64,000 bases of DNA from Lolliginicoccus suaedae (lineage in GTDB: Bacteria; Actinomycetota; Actinomycetes; Mycobacteriales; Mycobacteriaceae): the NCBI RefSeq assembly GCF_008312885.1, contig NZ_VSSO01000001.1, forward strand, positions 124,001-188,000, in the 5' to 3' direction. Both the position numbers and the translations under genes were made by a program. The notes beneath the pieces are model-generated. The model was not told where the DNA came from, did not search any database, and saw only the letters and a program-made list of their open reading frames with translations. Shown here piece by piece: positions 32,368 through 39,947 of the stretch (position 1 is the first letter of the stretch; every line of letters starts with the position of its first letter).

Positions 32368-32511
32368 ATGCACACCGACACCACGGCGCAGGTCCTCATC
32401 GAGGTCGTTGGCGACGACACCACGATCAGCTCCGCCTTCTCCGTAGAAGCAGCGGCGTTCCGCGCCCACAAGAGCGACTACATCGATCACCAGCCACGCC
32501 CCCTGAGCTGA
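32368..32511 (+). CDS. 47-residue peptide, candidate substrate of the adjacent SagB-type enzyme
   Basis: A small frame with GGGAGAAAGG seven bases before ATG 32368. The peptide starts MHTDTTAQVLIEVVGDD, has a Ser/Thr-rich middle (DDTTISSAFSVEAAAF) and ends AHKSDYIDHQPRPLS. It has no cysteine, no signal peptide and no membrane segment. Acidic residues dominate the first half and basic or polar residues the end, which is the leader/core layout of many ribosomally made modified peptides. It stands 60 bases before a SagB-type dehydrogenase. No family is recognised. The upstream 168 bases are comparatively AT-rich and include TGTGATTGCTCATG (32256-32269). Confidence 0.65.
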   Translation: MHTDTTAQVLIEVVGDDTTISSAFSVEAAAFRAHKSDYIDHQPRPLS

Positions 32512-32571
32512 GCCCCCGCAGCCAGGCAGCCCGTAGCGCGGCCCTCGCCCGATGCATGAAACACTCAAGGG

Positions 32572-33648
32572 GTGGGTGAGCAAAGATTGACTCGCGTGAA
32601 GGTCGCCGAATACGCAGTGCTGTTCTGGCGCAACGGGAACCTCATCTGGGACGACTACCTCCACCACCGACAGTTCGCCCTCACGCCCGAGAGCGTGGGG
32701 ATACTGCGGTGGTTTTCTTCTTGGCGGGACATCGCCACCATCGGGCCCGTCACTGACCTGCATCGCGCGATCGCCGAGCGGCTCCTCGAGGAGAAGATCC
32801 TGCTCGCCGAGGATTCCGAGGAGCACCAGGAGGAGCAGCAGCTGCTCGCTGAATGGGGCGACTGGGGACCCTCGACGCGGTACCACCACTTCGCCTCGCG
32901 AACCGACGAGACCGTTGACTACCTTGACCCGGTCGCCGATATGGAAGCCTTCTCGACGAAGGCGCGCGCCGAGCCACCCCCCGAAGTGGTCAAGACCTTT
33001 CCCCAGCAACCGATCACGGTGACCACGCCGGCCATCGACGATTCCGCGAACTGGCCGCGCCCGGGCCTCGTTGATGCGCTCTTCGCCCGGCGGTCCGCGA
33101 GATCATTCACCACCCGCGCCCTGTCCCTCGACGCGCTGGGCACGATCATCGACATTGCCGCGGGGCCCATCGACGTGATCGAGAACGCCGAGACCGGCCC
33201 CATCATCCGCAAGACCAGCCCCTCGGCCGGCGCGCGCAGCTCCATCGAGGTCTACCTGCACGCCAACAAGGTCCACGGCCTGCAACCAGGCGTGTACCAC
33301 TATTCAGCGTCGAGAGGCGGCCTCGAGCGGATCCGTCGTCCCGCCCGCGCGAAGCTCCTCGCCCGGGCGCTCGGCAACCAGCCCTGGCTCGCCGAGGCCC
33401 CGGCACTGCTGATCTATACCTCGGTGCTACGCCGCAGCCGATGGCGATTCAGCACCACGCGCGCCTACCGCGACATCCTGATCGAGGCCGGGCACATCAG
33501 CCAGACGGTCCTGCTCACAGCGACGGCCATGGGGCTCGGATCGGTCACCGCGACCGCGATCAGCGACGTGCTCGTCGAGCAGATCATCGGTGTCGACCCG
33601 ATGCGCGAGCCCGTGCTCGCCGTGACCGCCATCGGCTACCCCGGGTAG
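32572..33648 (+). CDS. SagB-type (azoline oxidase family) FMN dehydrogenase
   Basis: 358 residues. The first 150 form the N-terminal helper domain seen in SagB-like proteins (FWRNGNLIWDDYLHHRQFALTPESVGILRWFSS). The nitroreductase domain begins LFARRSARSFTTRALSLDALG and continues TSPSAGARSSIEVYLHANKVHGLQPGVYHY and RAYRDILIEAGHISQTVLLTATAMGLGS. In TOMM pathways such enzymes oxidise azolines to azoles with FMN. The usual Lys-Tyr pair before the RAYR segment reads Arg-Phe here (RWRFSTTRAYR), so chemistry may differ. No YcaO cyclodehydratase is nearby. Start uncertain: GTG 32572, or GTG 32596. Confidence 0.88.
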   Translation: MGEQRLTRVKVAEYAVLFWRNGNLIWDDYLHHRQFALTPESVGILRWFSSWRDIATIGPVTDLHRAIAERLLEEKILLAEDSEEHQEEQQLLAEWGDWGPSTRYHHFASRTDETVDYLDPVADMEAFSTKARAEPPPEVVKTFPQQPITVTTPAIDDSANWPRPGLVDALFARRSARSFTTRALSLDALGTIIDIAAGPIDVIENAETGPIIRKTSPSAGARSSIEVYLHANKVHGLQPGVYHYSASRGGLERIRRPARAKLLARALGNQPWLAEAPALLIYTSVLRRSRWRFSTTRAYRDILIEAGHISQTVLLTATAMGLGSVTATAISDVLVEQIIGVDPMREPVLAVTAIGYPG

Positions 33649-33666
33649 CAGCTCACAAGGTGCCCT

Positions 33667-34293
33667 CTACAACGTGCACAGTGGCTGGATCGTCTCCAGC
33701 CCACCGGCGACGGGGGAGGTCAGGAAGAAGCACGGGTTCCAGCCGCGATCAACGATGACATCCTGGACCTTCTGCCACTGCTCACCGGTCAGCGCGCCCG
33801 ATCGCGACAGCACGAAGCCTGACGTGCGGGCCGGGTCGCCGACGATGGCCGTCTCGTAGTCCTCATCGATATAGGTGACGACGTAGTTCGGCACGCCCTC
33901 CGGCGGGGAGAACGGCACCGATGAGAACGTGACCTGCAAGGATGCGTTGGTAGAGGGATCAGTCACGGTCGCTTGCCCATTGATGCCCGAGCGCTCGCCC
34001 GACCAGGTGGTGCATTCATTGCGGACCGAGATGGTGCCGGGGGCCACCACGGCATAAGTGGCACTGGTATCGCGGGCGCACTCGAGGTTGAACGGCTGGG
34101 GCACGGCAGCGACCTGCTGCCAGGTGCCGGCATATCGCTCCACATCGAGCGAGGCGATGGACGGCAGGGGAGCGGGCATGATCGAGCCCGGGGAGGCCGC
34201 GGCAGTGGCCGCGCCCGTGGTGAGGATGCCGGCCGCGAGGACGCCAGCGGCGGCGAGAGCGGGGATGAGCGGGCGGGACGGTGAGCGGCTCAT
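33667..34293 (-). CDS. Secreted lipocalin
   Basis: 208 residues. A signal peptide (RPLIPALAAAGVLAAGILTTGAATAAA) precedes a lipocalin barrel with the signature VERYAGTWQQVAAVPQPF (GxW), CARDTSATYAV, NYVVTYIDEDYETAIVGDP and RSGFVL-like SGFVLSRSGALTGEQW. Four cysteines (ECARD, ECTTW, CFFL, PLC) allow two disulphides. Bacterial lipocalins (Blc-like) carry lipids or small hydrophobic compounds outside the membrane. AAGGAG precedes ATG 34293. Confidence 0.92.
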   Translation of the reverse strand: MSRSPSRPLIPALAAAGVLAAGILTTGAATAAASPGSIMPAPLPSIASLDVERYAGTWQQVAAVPQPFNLECARDTSATYAVVAPGTISVRNECTTWSGERSGINGQATVTDPSTNASLQVTFSSVPFSPPEGVPNYVVTYIDEDYETAIVGDPARTSGFVLSRSGALTGEQWQKVQDVIVDRGWNPCFFLTSPVAGGLETIQPLCTL

Positions 34294-34467
34294 GATGGCT
34301 CCTTGTTGCTCGGTGGGTAGCGGGGGCAGCATCGCGGCACGACGTGCTTCACCCGGCGTGACACTACGTTACTAATACGCGGTCGGCCGCTGCGCGGATG
34401 GGTGGAACACGCCACAATCACCACATCCGAATTGTGCGATCCTCGCCCGGCCAGCACCATAGAAGGC

Positions 34468-34683
34468 GTGAAACCCGTCCTCGACCGAGTAATCGGCTCG
34501 GCGCCCTATGCGCTGGGCTCCTTCGTCGCCATCGTCGGCGTCCGCCTCGTCACCGGGCACGCACCCGATGAGGCCGTCCTCGGATCGCTCGGCAGCGGCG
34601 CGTTCGGCTGGGGCATGATGGCGCTCCTCGGAATAGGCATGCCCGTGCTCCCGGCCGCGGACCAGGCGGCGAGCGCCCGGTAA
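34468..34683 (+). CDS. Small two-helix membrane protein
   Basis: About 71 residues, unknown family. Two hydrophobic segments, APYALGSFVAIVGVRLV and GAFGWGMMALLGIGMPVL, are joined by TGHAPDEAVLGSLGS. The start is unsure: GTG 34468 has AGAAGG too close, and GTG 34402 would add 22 polar residues. The codon bias matches coding DNA. It is convergent with the downstream lipoprotein gene (gap four bases). Confidence 0.5.
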   Translation: MKPVLDRVIGSAPYALGSFVAIVGVRLVTGHAPDEAVLGSLGSGAFGWGMMALLGIGMPVLPAADQAASAR

Positions 34684-34687
34684 CGCG

Positions 34688-35620
34688 CTATCCGAGCCCG
34701 GGCAGCGGCGGCTCGAAGACCAGGGGCACATACGGCTGCGAGCCATCCCCCTCAGCCTGCGGCCACTCCGCGACAGCCTCGTGCACGGCATCATCGAGCT
34801 GCAGCGTCACCCGATACTCATAGGGGCCTGGAGCCTCAGTCAACGACACCTCGTCGCCCGTGCCGAAGAAGCGCACGCTGCCCTCCGGGCAACCGATCGT
34901 GGCGGCATCGCTGCTGATCGACTGCGACGAGCCATCGGCAGCGACGATCTCGATGGTCACCGCCGCATTGCCCGGATCCGCGCCGAGCCCCGACACCGAC
35001 ATGTCCGGGCGCGCCTCGCTGAGCGGGATGAACGGCGAGGCGATCGCGAGCGTCGCCTCCGGGACGGCGATCACCCCATCGCGCGGCGTGGTCCAGGTGA
35101 ACGACACTGCGGCATCGCCGCTTCGACCGCGAACCGCCAGCAGTACCTCGTACTCGCCAGCCTTGCCCATCGGCTCCAGCACGAACGCATCATCAGCACC
35201 GCGCGACAGGGTCGACTCGAACGTGCGCGCGCACTCCCCGCCACCAGCCGCGCGCATCCGCGCGATGAACGTCGCATCCTCTTGCGGGAAGGAGACCCGG
35301 ACATCCTCGGTCGTGCCCAGCGCGACCGGCTCCACCGGCGGCGCTCCATCCACGCAGGTGCCATCCCAGCAATACGACCAGGGCTCGAGAACTTGCTCCG
35401 ATCCGTTCGCGGACACCGTGATCGGGGGCGGTCCAGAACCATCGGCCGGCGGTGTGCTCGTCGCCGCTCCAGGGCTCGCCGAGGTGCTCGTCGCAGCACC
35501 TGGAGACGCAGCGGAATCGCCAGGATCCTCGCCCCCGCCGCACCCCGCGAGCACGACAACGGAAGCTAGCAGCACAGGCGCCACCCTCCGCGATGACCAC
35601 CTCGAAGCGGTAGATCCCAC
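34688..35620 (-). CDS. Actinobacterial lipoprotein, unknown function
   Basis: 310 residues. VAPVLLASVVVLAGC is a lipobox with the lipidated Cys near residue 27. A linker of Ala, Ser, Pro, Gly and Thr follows, with two copies of SPGAATST. The folded part has paired cysteines (WSYCWDGTCVDG) and several beta-rich segments (TIEIVAADGSSQSIS, YEYRVTLQLDD). No family recognised. GTG 35620 is the only start before the signal. It is divergent from the ABC exporter operon. Confidence 0.8.
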   Translation of the reverse strand: MGSTASRWSSRRVAPVLLASVVVLAGCGGGEDPGDSAASPGAATSTSASPGAATSTPPADGSGPPPITVSANGSEQVLEPWSYCWDGTCVDGAPPVEPVALGTTEDVRVSFPQEDATFIARMRAAGGGECARTFESTLSRGADDAFVLEPMGKAGEYEVLLAVRGRSGDAAVSFTWTTPRDGVIAVPEATLAIASPFIPLSEARPDMSVSGLGADPGNAAVTIEIVAADGSSQSISSDAATIGCPEGSVRFFGTGDEVSLTEAPGPYEYRVTLQLDDAVHEAVAEWPQAEGDGSQPYVPLVFEPPLPGLG

Positions 35621-35783
35621 TACACGACCTCAGCCTTCTCCCCGCATGGATAACTTGCGCGTGATGCTACCCGCTGGCGCAGTGGTGCACGTCACCTCAG
35701 CAGGTCCCGCCATGACATGTGTCATCGCCGATCCCTGACAACTCGACGAGGCGTGCGCGCGGGCGGACTGCGACGCTCGATGC

Positions 35784-36713
35784 ATGGACCAGAACGCAGC
35801 AATACAGCTCACCGGCGTGACCAAGACGTTCCAGCAACGCGGCGGACCCGCCGTGCACGCCGTCCGTGGCATCGACCTGAGCATCTCCGGCGGCGAGATC
35901 GTGGCTCTGCTCGGGTCCAACGGGGCCGGCAAGACCACCACCCTCGATATGATCCTCGGGCTCGCGGCGCCGAGCAGCGGCCGCATCGAGATCCTCGGGG
36001 CAGCGCCGCGCGACGCCGTACGAGGGGGAAGGCTTTCCGCGCTGCTCCAGACCGGTGGCCTCCTCGCGGACCTCACGGTCGCCGAGACGGCCGCGATCAT
36101 CCACTCCGTCACTCCTGGCGCGCTCCCGGTGGCCGAGGCGCTCGAGCGGGCAGGCATCGCCGACCTCGCCCGCCGCCGGGTCGGATCATGCTCGGGCGGG
36201 CAGCAGCAACGCCTCAAGTTCGCGCTCGCCCTGCTGCCGGATCCCGACATCCTCGTCCTCGATGAGCCCACCACCGGCATGGATGTCACCGCGCGCCGCG
36301 CCTTCTGGGACGCGATGCGCGCGGAGGCCGAGCAGGGGCGCACCATCGTCTTCGCCACCCACTACCTCGAGGAGGCCGACGACTTCGCCGATCGTGTCGT
36401 CCTGATCGCGGAGGGCCGCGTCATCGCGGACGGCCCCACCGAGCAGATCCGCGCCACCACCATGGGACGCACCGTCACCGCCCGCATCGATCCCCGGGAC
36501 GAGCACGACATCGTCGAGATGCTGGCTGGCCAGCCCGGTGTGCGCGGCATCGACAGCCGGGGCAACGCGATCACCATCACCACCACCCAGGCCGACCACA
36601 TCGCCCGGCTGCTGCTCAACCACACCAGAGCCACCGACCTCGAGATCACCAGCGCCAGCCTCGAGGCGGCATTCGTCGCGCTCACCACGACCCGCGAGGA
36701 GGCACCCGCATGA
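35784..36713 (+). CDS. ABC-2 type exporter, ATP-binding subunit
   Basis: 309 residues. Walker A GSNGAGKTT, signature SCSGGQQQRLKFALALLPDPDILVLDEPTTGMD (signature plus Walker B), His-loop FATHYLEEAD. The C-terminal 80 residues form the accessory domain typical of drug and antibiotic exporters. Its stop overlaps the permease start (ATGA). The operon (ATPase, permease, histidine kinase, response regulator) is the standard layout of envelope-stress or antibiotic-resistance exporters. Confidence 0.95.
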   Translation: MDQNAAIQLTGVTKTFQQRGGPAVHAVRGIDLSISGGEIVALLGSNGAGKTTTLDMILGLAAPSSGRIEILGAAPRDAVRGGRLSALLQTGGLLADLTVAETAAIIHSVTPGALPVAEALERAGIADLARRRVGSCSGGQQQRLKFALALLPDPDILVLDEPTTGMDVTARRAFWDAMRAEAEQGRTIVFATHYLEEADDFADRVVLIAEGRVIADGPTEQIRATTMGRTVTARIDPRDEHDIVEMLAGQPGVRGIDSRGNAITITTTQADHIARLLLNHTRATDLEITSASLEAAFVALTTTREEAPA

Positions 36714-37456
36714 GCACCACCTATGCCCGCATCGAGCTGCTGCGCACCGTCCGCAACATTCCCAACGTCTTCTTCATCGCCCTGCTGCCCGGCATCTTCT
36801 ACCTCGTCTTCGGAGCCATGCAGGACTACGGCTCCGAGACCGCCGGCAATGGCAATGTCGCAGCCGTCATCATGACCTCCATGGCCGCCTACGGCGCCGC
36901 GGTCGCCACCATGACGATCGGCGGGTCCGTCGCCGTCGAGCAGTTCCAGGGCTGGGGCAGGCAGCTCGCGCTGACCCCCATGAGCACCCAGGGGTTCATC
37001 GCCACCAAGGCCGTCGTCGCCGTGGCCATCGCGCTGCTGCCCATCGGAATCGTCTACGCGACCGGCGCCCTCACCGGAGCCGAGGCCACGCCCCGGACCT
37101 GGCTACTATCAGCCGCCGCCATCTGGGCCGGATCGGTCGTCTTCGCGCTCTTCGGCCTTGCCGTCGGGTTCGCGTTCCGCACCGAGGCCGCGCTCTCCGC
37201 CGCCGGTGGCGCGCTGGTCATCCTCGCGTTCCTCGGCAACGTGTTCATCCCGCTCAGCGGAACGATGCTTGCCATCGGCAAGCTCACGCCCATGTATGGC
37301 ATGGTGGCGCTAGCCCGCTACCCGCAGACGGAGGGCATCTACGCGACCTCAGCAGGAGAACCCCTGTGGATCCCCATCGCCAACATCATCGCCTGGACGA
37401 TCATTCTCGGCGCCGCCGCGGCACTGCTCTCCCGGCGCGGGCGGCAACGCCAGTGA
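36710..37456 (+). CDS. ABC-2 type exporter, permease subunit
   Basis: 248 residues, six hydrophobic segments. NVFFIALLPGIFYLVFGAMQDYG, MAAYGAAVATMTIGGSVAVEQ and the WGRQLALTPMS segment are typical of ABC2 membrane subunits. Coupled at both ends (ATGA with the ATPase, GTGA with the kinase). Confidence 0.92.
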   Translation: MSTTYARIELLRTVRNIPNVFFIALLPGIFYLVFGAMQDYGSETAGNGNVAAVIMTSMAAYGAAVATMTIGGSVAVEQFQGWGRQLALTPMSTQGFIATKAVVAVAIALLPIGIVYATGALTGAEATPRTWLLSAAAIWAGSVVFALFGLAVGFAFRTEAALSAAGGALVILAFLGNVFIPLSGTMLAIGKLTPMYGMVALARYPQTEGIYATSAGEPLWIPIANIIAWTIILGAAAALLSRRGRQRQ

Positions 37457-38553
37457 CGAGCACCATCGAAGCAGGCCGCGACGAGCCCAGCGACCACGGC
37501 TGGATCTTCGGCGCGGCCTGGCTGGTGTTCCTCGTGTTCCCCGTCATGGTCATTGTCGAGGACGCGACCTCGGTGGCCACCCGTGCGGCGGCACTGGTGC
37601 TGCTCGCTGCCTACGCCGCCGTCTACACCGCGGGGCTGTTCCTGCTTCGTGATATCGCCGAGGACAGCGCCAGGATCAACATCCTCGTCACCACCTTGAT
37701 CGCGCTCATCGTGGCCGTGGCGGCCACCGCCGGGATCGGGGCGGCGCTCGCGATGCTGCCGTTCGTCACCTGCTACGTGATCTTCGCCTGGCCCCTGGGC
37801 CGCTCCCTCGCCCTCGTCGCGGTCGCCTCCGCAGCGATCATCGGGGCGCCGACCCTCATCGACGGAACCTCCCTCGGCGCCTACTGGCAGATCCTCTTGT
37901 TCACTGCCCCAGCCGTCGTGATCTCCCTGATGTGGCGCACCCTGCTGCTCACCGAGGACGATCGCCGGCACCTCGAGCAGGAAGTGGCCCGCCTCGGCGA
38001 GCGCGACCGCATCGCCCGCGAGGTCCACGACATCCTCGGCCACGGGCTCACCGTCATCGCCGTCAAGGCCGAGCTCGCCTCGCGCCTCATCGACGCGGAC
38101 CCCTGTCGCGCCCAGGTCGAGATCGAAGCCGTGCACGATCTCTCCCGCACCGCCCTCGCCGAGGTCCGCGCAGCGGTGAGCGGGCTGCGCACCCGCAACC
38201 TGCCCGAGGCGCTCGACGCCGCCAAGCAAGCGCTCGGCACGGCCGGGATCGCGCTGCGCACCGAGATCAGCGCCAGCCCCGACAACGCCGCCACCGCAGC
38301 AGCATTCGCTAGCGCCGTGCGAGAAGGAACCACCAACATCATCCGGCACAGCACGGCCCGCGCGTGCCGCATCCACATCGACCGGGGCCGCGTGCGCATC
38401 ACCAACGACGGCGCACCTGCCGGACCACCAAGCGCCGCCCGGCGCGGCAACGGACTGCGTGGCCTCGCCGAGCGGGCAGCGGCAGCAGGAGGCACCGTCT
38501 CGGCGGGCACGACCGGCAGTGGAGAGTTCACCCTGGAGGTGCAGATCCCATGA
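37453..38553 (+). CDS. Sensor histidine kinase (HPK7/DesK-like)
   Basis: 366 residues. Five or six membrane segments in the first 155 residues with almost no outside loop, so the signal is probably sensed in the membrane or through the transporter. The dimerisation helix has the phospho-accepting His in ERDRIAREVHDILGHGLTVIAVKAELA; the ATPase domain shows REGTTNIIRHS (N box), and NGLRGLAERAAAAGG (G box). GTG 37453 overlaps the permease stop. Its cognate regulator follows, but is frameshifted. Confidence 0.94.
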   Translation: MTSTIEAGRDEPSDHGWIFGAAWLVFLVFPVMVIVEDATSVATRAAALVLLAAYAAVYTAGLFLLRDIAEDSARINILVTTLIALIVAVAATAGIGAALAMLPFVTCYVIFAWPLGRSLALVAVASAAIIGAPTLIDGTSLGAYWQILLFTAPAVVISLMWRTLLLTEDDRRHLEQEVARLGERDRIAREVHDILGHGLTVIAVKAELASRLIDADPCRAQVEIEAVHDLSRTALAEVRAAVSGLRTRNLPEALDAAKQALGTAGIALRTEISASPDNAATAAAFASAVREGTTNIIRHSTARACRIHIDRGRVRITNDGAPAGPPSAARRGNGLRGLAERAAAAGGTVSAGTTGSGEFTLEVQIP

Positions 38554-39154
38554 TCCGAGTCCTGCTCGCCGACGACCAGGCGCTCGTCCGCGGCGCTCTC
38601 GCCGCGCTGCTCGACCTCGAGCCCGACATCACCGTCATCGCCGAGGCAGCCAACGGCGAGGATGCCCTCGCGGCCGCGCGGGACCACCAGCCCGACGTGT
38701 GCCTGCTCGACATCGAGATGCCAGGCCTCGACGGGATCGTCACCACCCAGCGGCTCCGCGCCGAGTGCCCTCGCTCCCGCGTGCTGATCGTTACGACCTT
38801 CGGCCGTGGTGGCTACGTCCGGCGCGCCCTCGAGGCCGGGGCGCATGGCTTCGTGGTCCGGGCACTCCCGCGCGCGAGCTAGCCGAGGCAGTGCGGCGCA
38901 TCCATGCTGGTGTCCGCGTCGTCGATCCCGCCCTCGCGGCGGAATCACTCATCACGGGCAACAATCCGCTCTCCGCGCGCGAGCAGGAAGTGCTGCGCCA
39001 CGCCCTCGATGGTGCCGTGGTGTCGGTGATCGCTCGCCGAATTCATCTCACCGAGGGGACGGTACGCAACCATCTCTCCGCGGCCATCGGGAAGACCGGG
39101 GCGGCCACGCGTGCCGAGGCGGCCCGCATCGCGCAGCACAACGGATGGCTCTAG
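38550..39154 (+). pseudogene. NarL/LuxR-type response regulator broken by a one-base frameshift
   Basis: The receiver domain is intact in the first frame: LLADDQALVRGAL, the phosphorylated Asp in VCLLDIEMPGLDGI and GRGGYVRRALEAGAHGFVV. The frame then reads RALPRAS and stops at 38882. In the next frame the protein goes on as PARELAEAVRRIHAGVRVVDPALAAES and a full LuxR helix-turn-helix (LSAREQEVLRHALDGA through TEGTVRNHLSAAIGKTGAATRAEAARIA). Adding one base near 38861-38863 (GGGCAC to GGGACAC) would restore the usual VVRDTPARELAEAV. Either a sequencing error, or a real loss that leaves a receiver without a DNA-binding domain. Confidence 0.9.
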
Positions 39155-39229
39155 CTGGCGACTCGCGGCGGCGGCGCCCAGGCTGCTGCTCGCTGTGGCC
39201 CGGGGGCGCGGGGGCTGCTGCTCGCGGCG

Positions 39230-39279
39230 CAAACGCGATAGAAATCGCGGAGATCCCAGGTCGGCTTCTATCGCGTTTG
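39230..39279. repeat. Dispersed palindromic repeat, copy 2
   Basis: CAAACGCGATAGAA (39230-39243), 22-base spacer, TTCTATCGCGTTTG (39266-39279); both arms are perfect. The spacer, read on the other strand, begins GCCGACCTGGGATC, nearly the same as the copy 1 spacer ACCGACCTGGGATT, so the copies share more than the arms and lie in opposite orientation. Confidence 0.9.
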
Positions 39280-39347
39280 GCGATTTCCGGTGCTTCTGCG
39301 AGCGCAACAGGCGCCAGGCGCGTGGCTGTGGCTGCCAGGCGAGCGCG

Positions 39348-39388
39348 AGTGGAACCCTTTCCTCACATGTGCGGGAAAAGCTTCCACT
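39348..39388. repeat. 41-base palindrome
   Basis: AGTGGAA pairs with TTCCACT, TTTCC with GGAAA, and the centre CACATGTG is itself self-complementary. Short unpaired triplets (CCC and AGC) separate the two arm pairs. It is not followed by a T run and is far from the end of the previous gene, so it is more like an operator or repeat than a simple terminator. Confidence 0.75.
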
Positions 39389-39736
39389 GCGCACCGGCCT
39401 GACCCCGGGCGCCCAATCCCGCGGACCCGATCCATGAGGCTGACCAGGTCGCGCACCGGCAGTCGGCAAGCTGGCCCGAGGGCCAGGACGACTAGCAACC
39501 CAGCGCCGCAGCATGTTGCATCGCATTCACATGCATCGGGCGAAAGGGGCACGGAGCCGGGCATTCTCGACGAATCGCCCGGGTCGTGTGACAGCGATCT
39601 TGCGGGTGCGGGAAGGAGGCGGCCAATCTGTCACCTACCGGCAACGCTAGTGAACATCGTTGGCAACAGTGTGCGAATAGCTTTATCCCTGTCCCTCCGG
39701 GGATGCCTCACGAAAACCAAACGAAAGGACACCATC

Positions 39737-39805
39737 ATGGGTCTTGTTGCTGGTCTCGTCACCATCGTCGGCGATCTTCTCCACCTTCTCCTCGGCGGAC
39801 TGTGA
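39737..39805 (+). CDS. 22-residue hydrophobic helical peptide
   Basis: ATG 39737 is preceded by GAAAGGAC, a good ribosome site. The product starts MGLVAGLVTIVGDLLHLL and ends with the residues LGGL. It is almost entirely Leu, Gly, Val, Ile and Ala with one Asp and one His, and would form a single amphipathic or membrane helix. It has no signal peptide. A perfect 15-base terminator follows. The layout (leader, ribosome site, tiny frame, terminator) is that of a real small gene. It recalls leaderless bacteriocins, phenol-soluble modulins, type I toxins and the short signal-less porins of this order; no specific family is recognised. Confidence 0.7.
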   Translation: MGLVAGLVTIVGDLLHLLLGGL

Positions 39806-39831
39806 CACCTTCGAGCTGAATCCCTGGACAT

Positions 39832-39865
39832 GATGCTGGCCCCCGCCTCAGCGGGGGCCAGCATC
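39832..39865. terminator. Strong terminator after the 22-residue peptide gene
   Basis: GATGCTGGCCCCCGC and its exact complement are separated by CTCA, a 15-pair stem 27 bases past the stop codon. Confidence 0.88.
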
Positions 39866-39947
39866 CGTCATGCGCACAGGGCTAGGGCCGAACAGGGCTG
39901 GGGCCGCTCGATAGGCGCAAGGCTACGGCTGCTCGAAAACCGCCGCG

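Larger units (their letters stand above)
39155..39736. other. 580-base intergenic stretch without a convincing gene
   Basis: No frame here has both a ribosome site and protein-like composition. It holds two palindromes (39230-39279 and 39348-39388) and, towards the right, a leader for the 22-residue peptide gene with a possible -35 TTGGCA (39660-39665) and an AT-rich stretch around 39676-39685. Base composition drifts down in GC after 39500. Confidence 0.6.

Noticed and set aside
32572-33648. A full TOMM biosynthetic cluster
   Set aside because: No YcaO cyclodehydratase, E1-like partner, protease or dedicated exporter was found within several genes on either side.
38550-38882. A stand-alone receiver-only response regulator
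   Set aside because: The LuxR half continues in the next frame right after the stop, so a frameshift explains it better than a natural short protein.
39400-39640. A possible protein in the frames between the 41-base palindrome and the 22-residue peptide gene
   Set aside because: Frames here are Arg/Pro-rich, lack ribosome sites and overlap each other, which is typical of non-coding GC-rich DNA.
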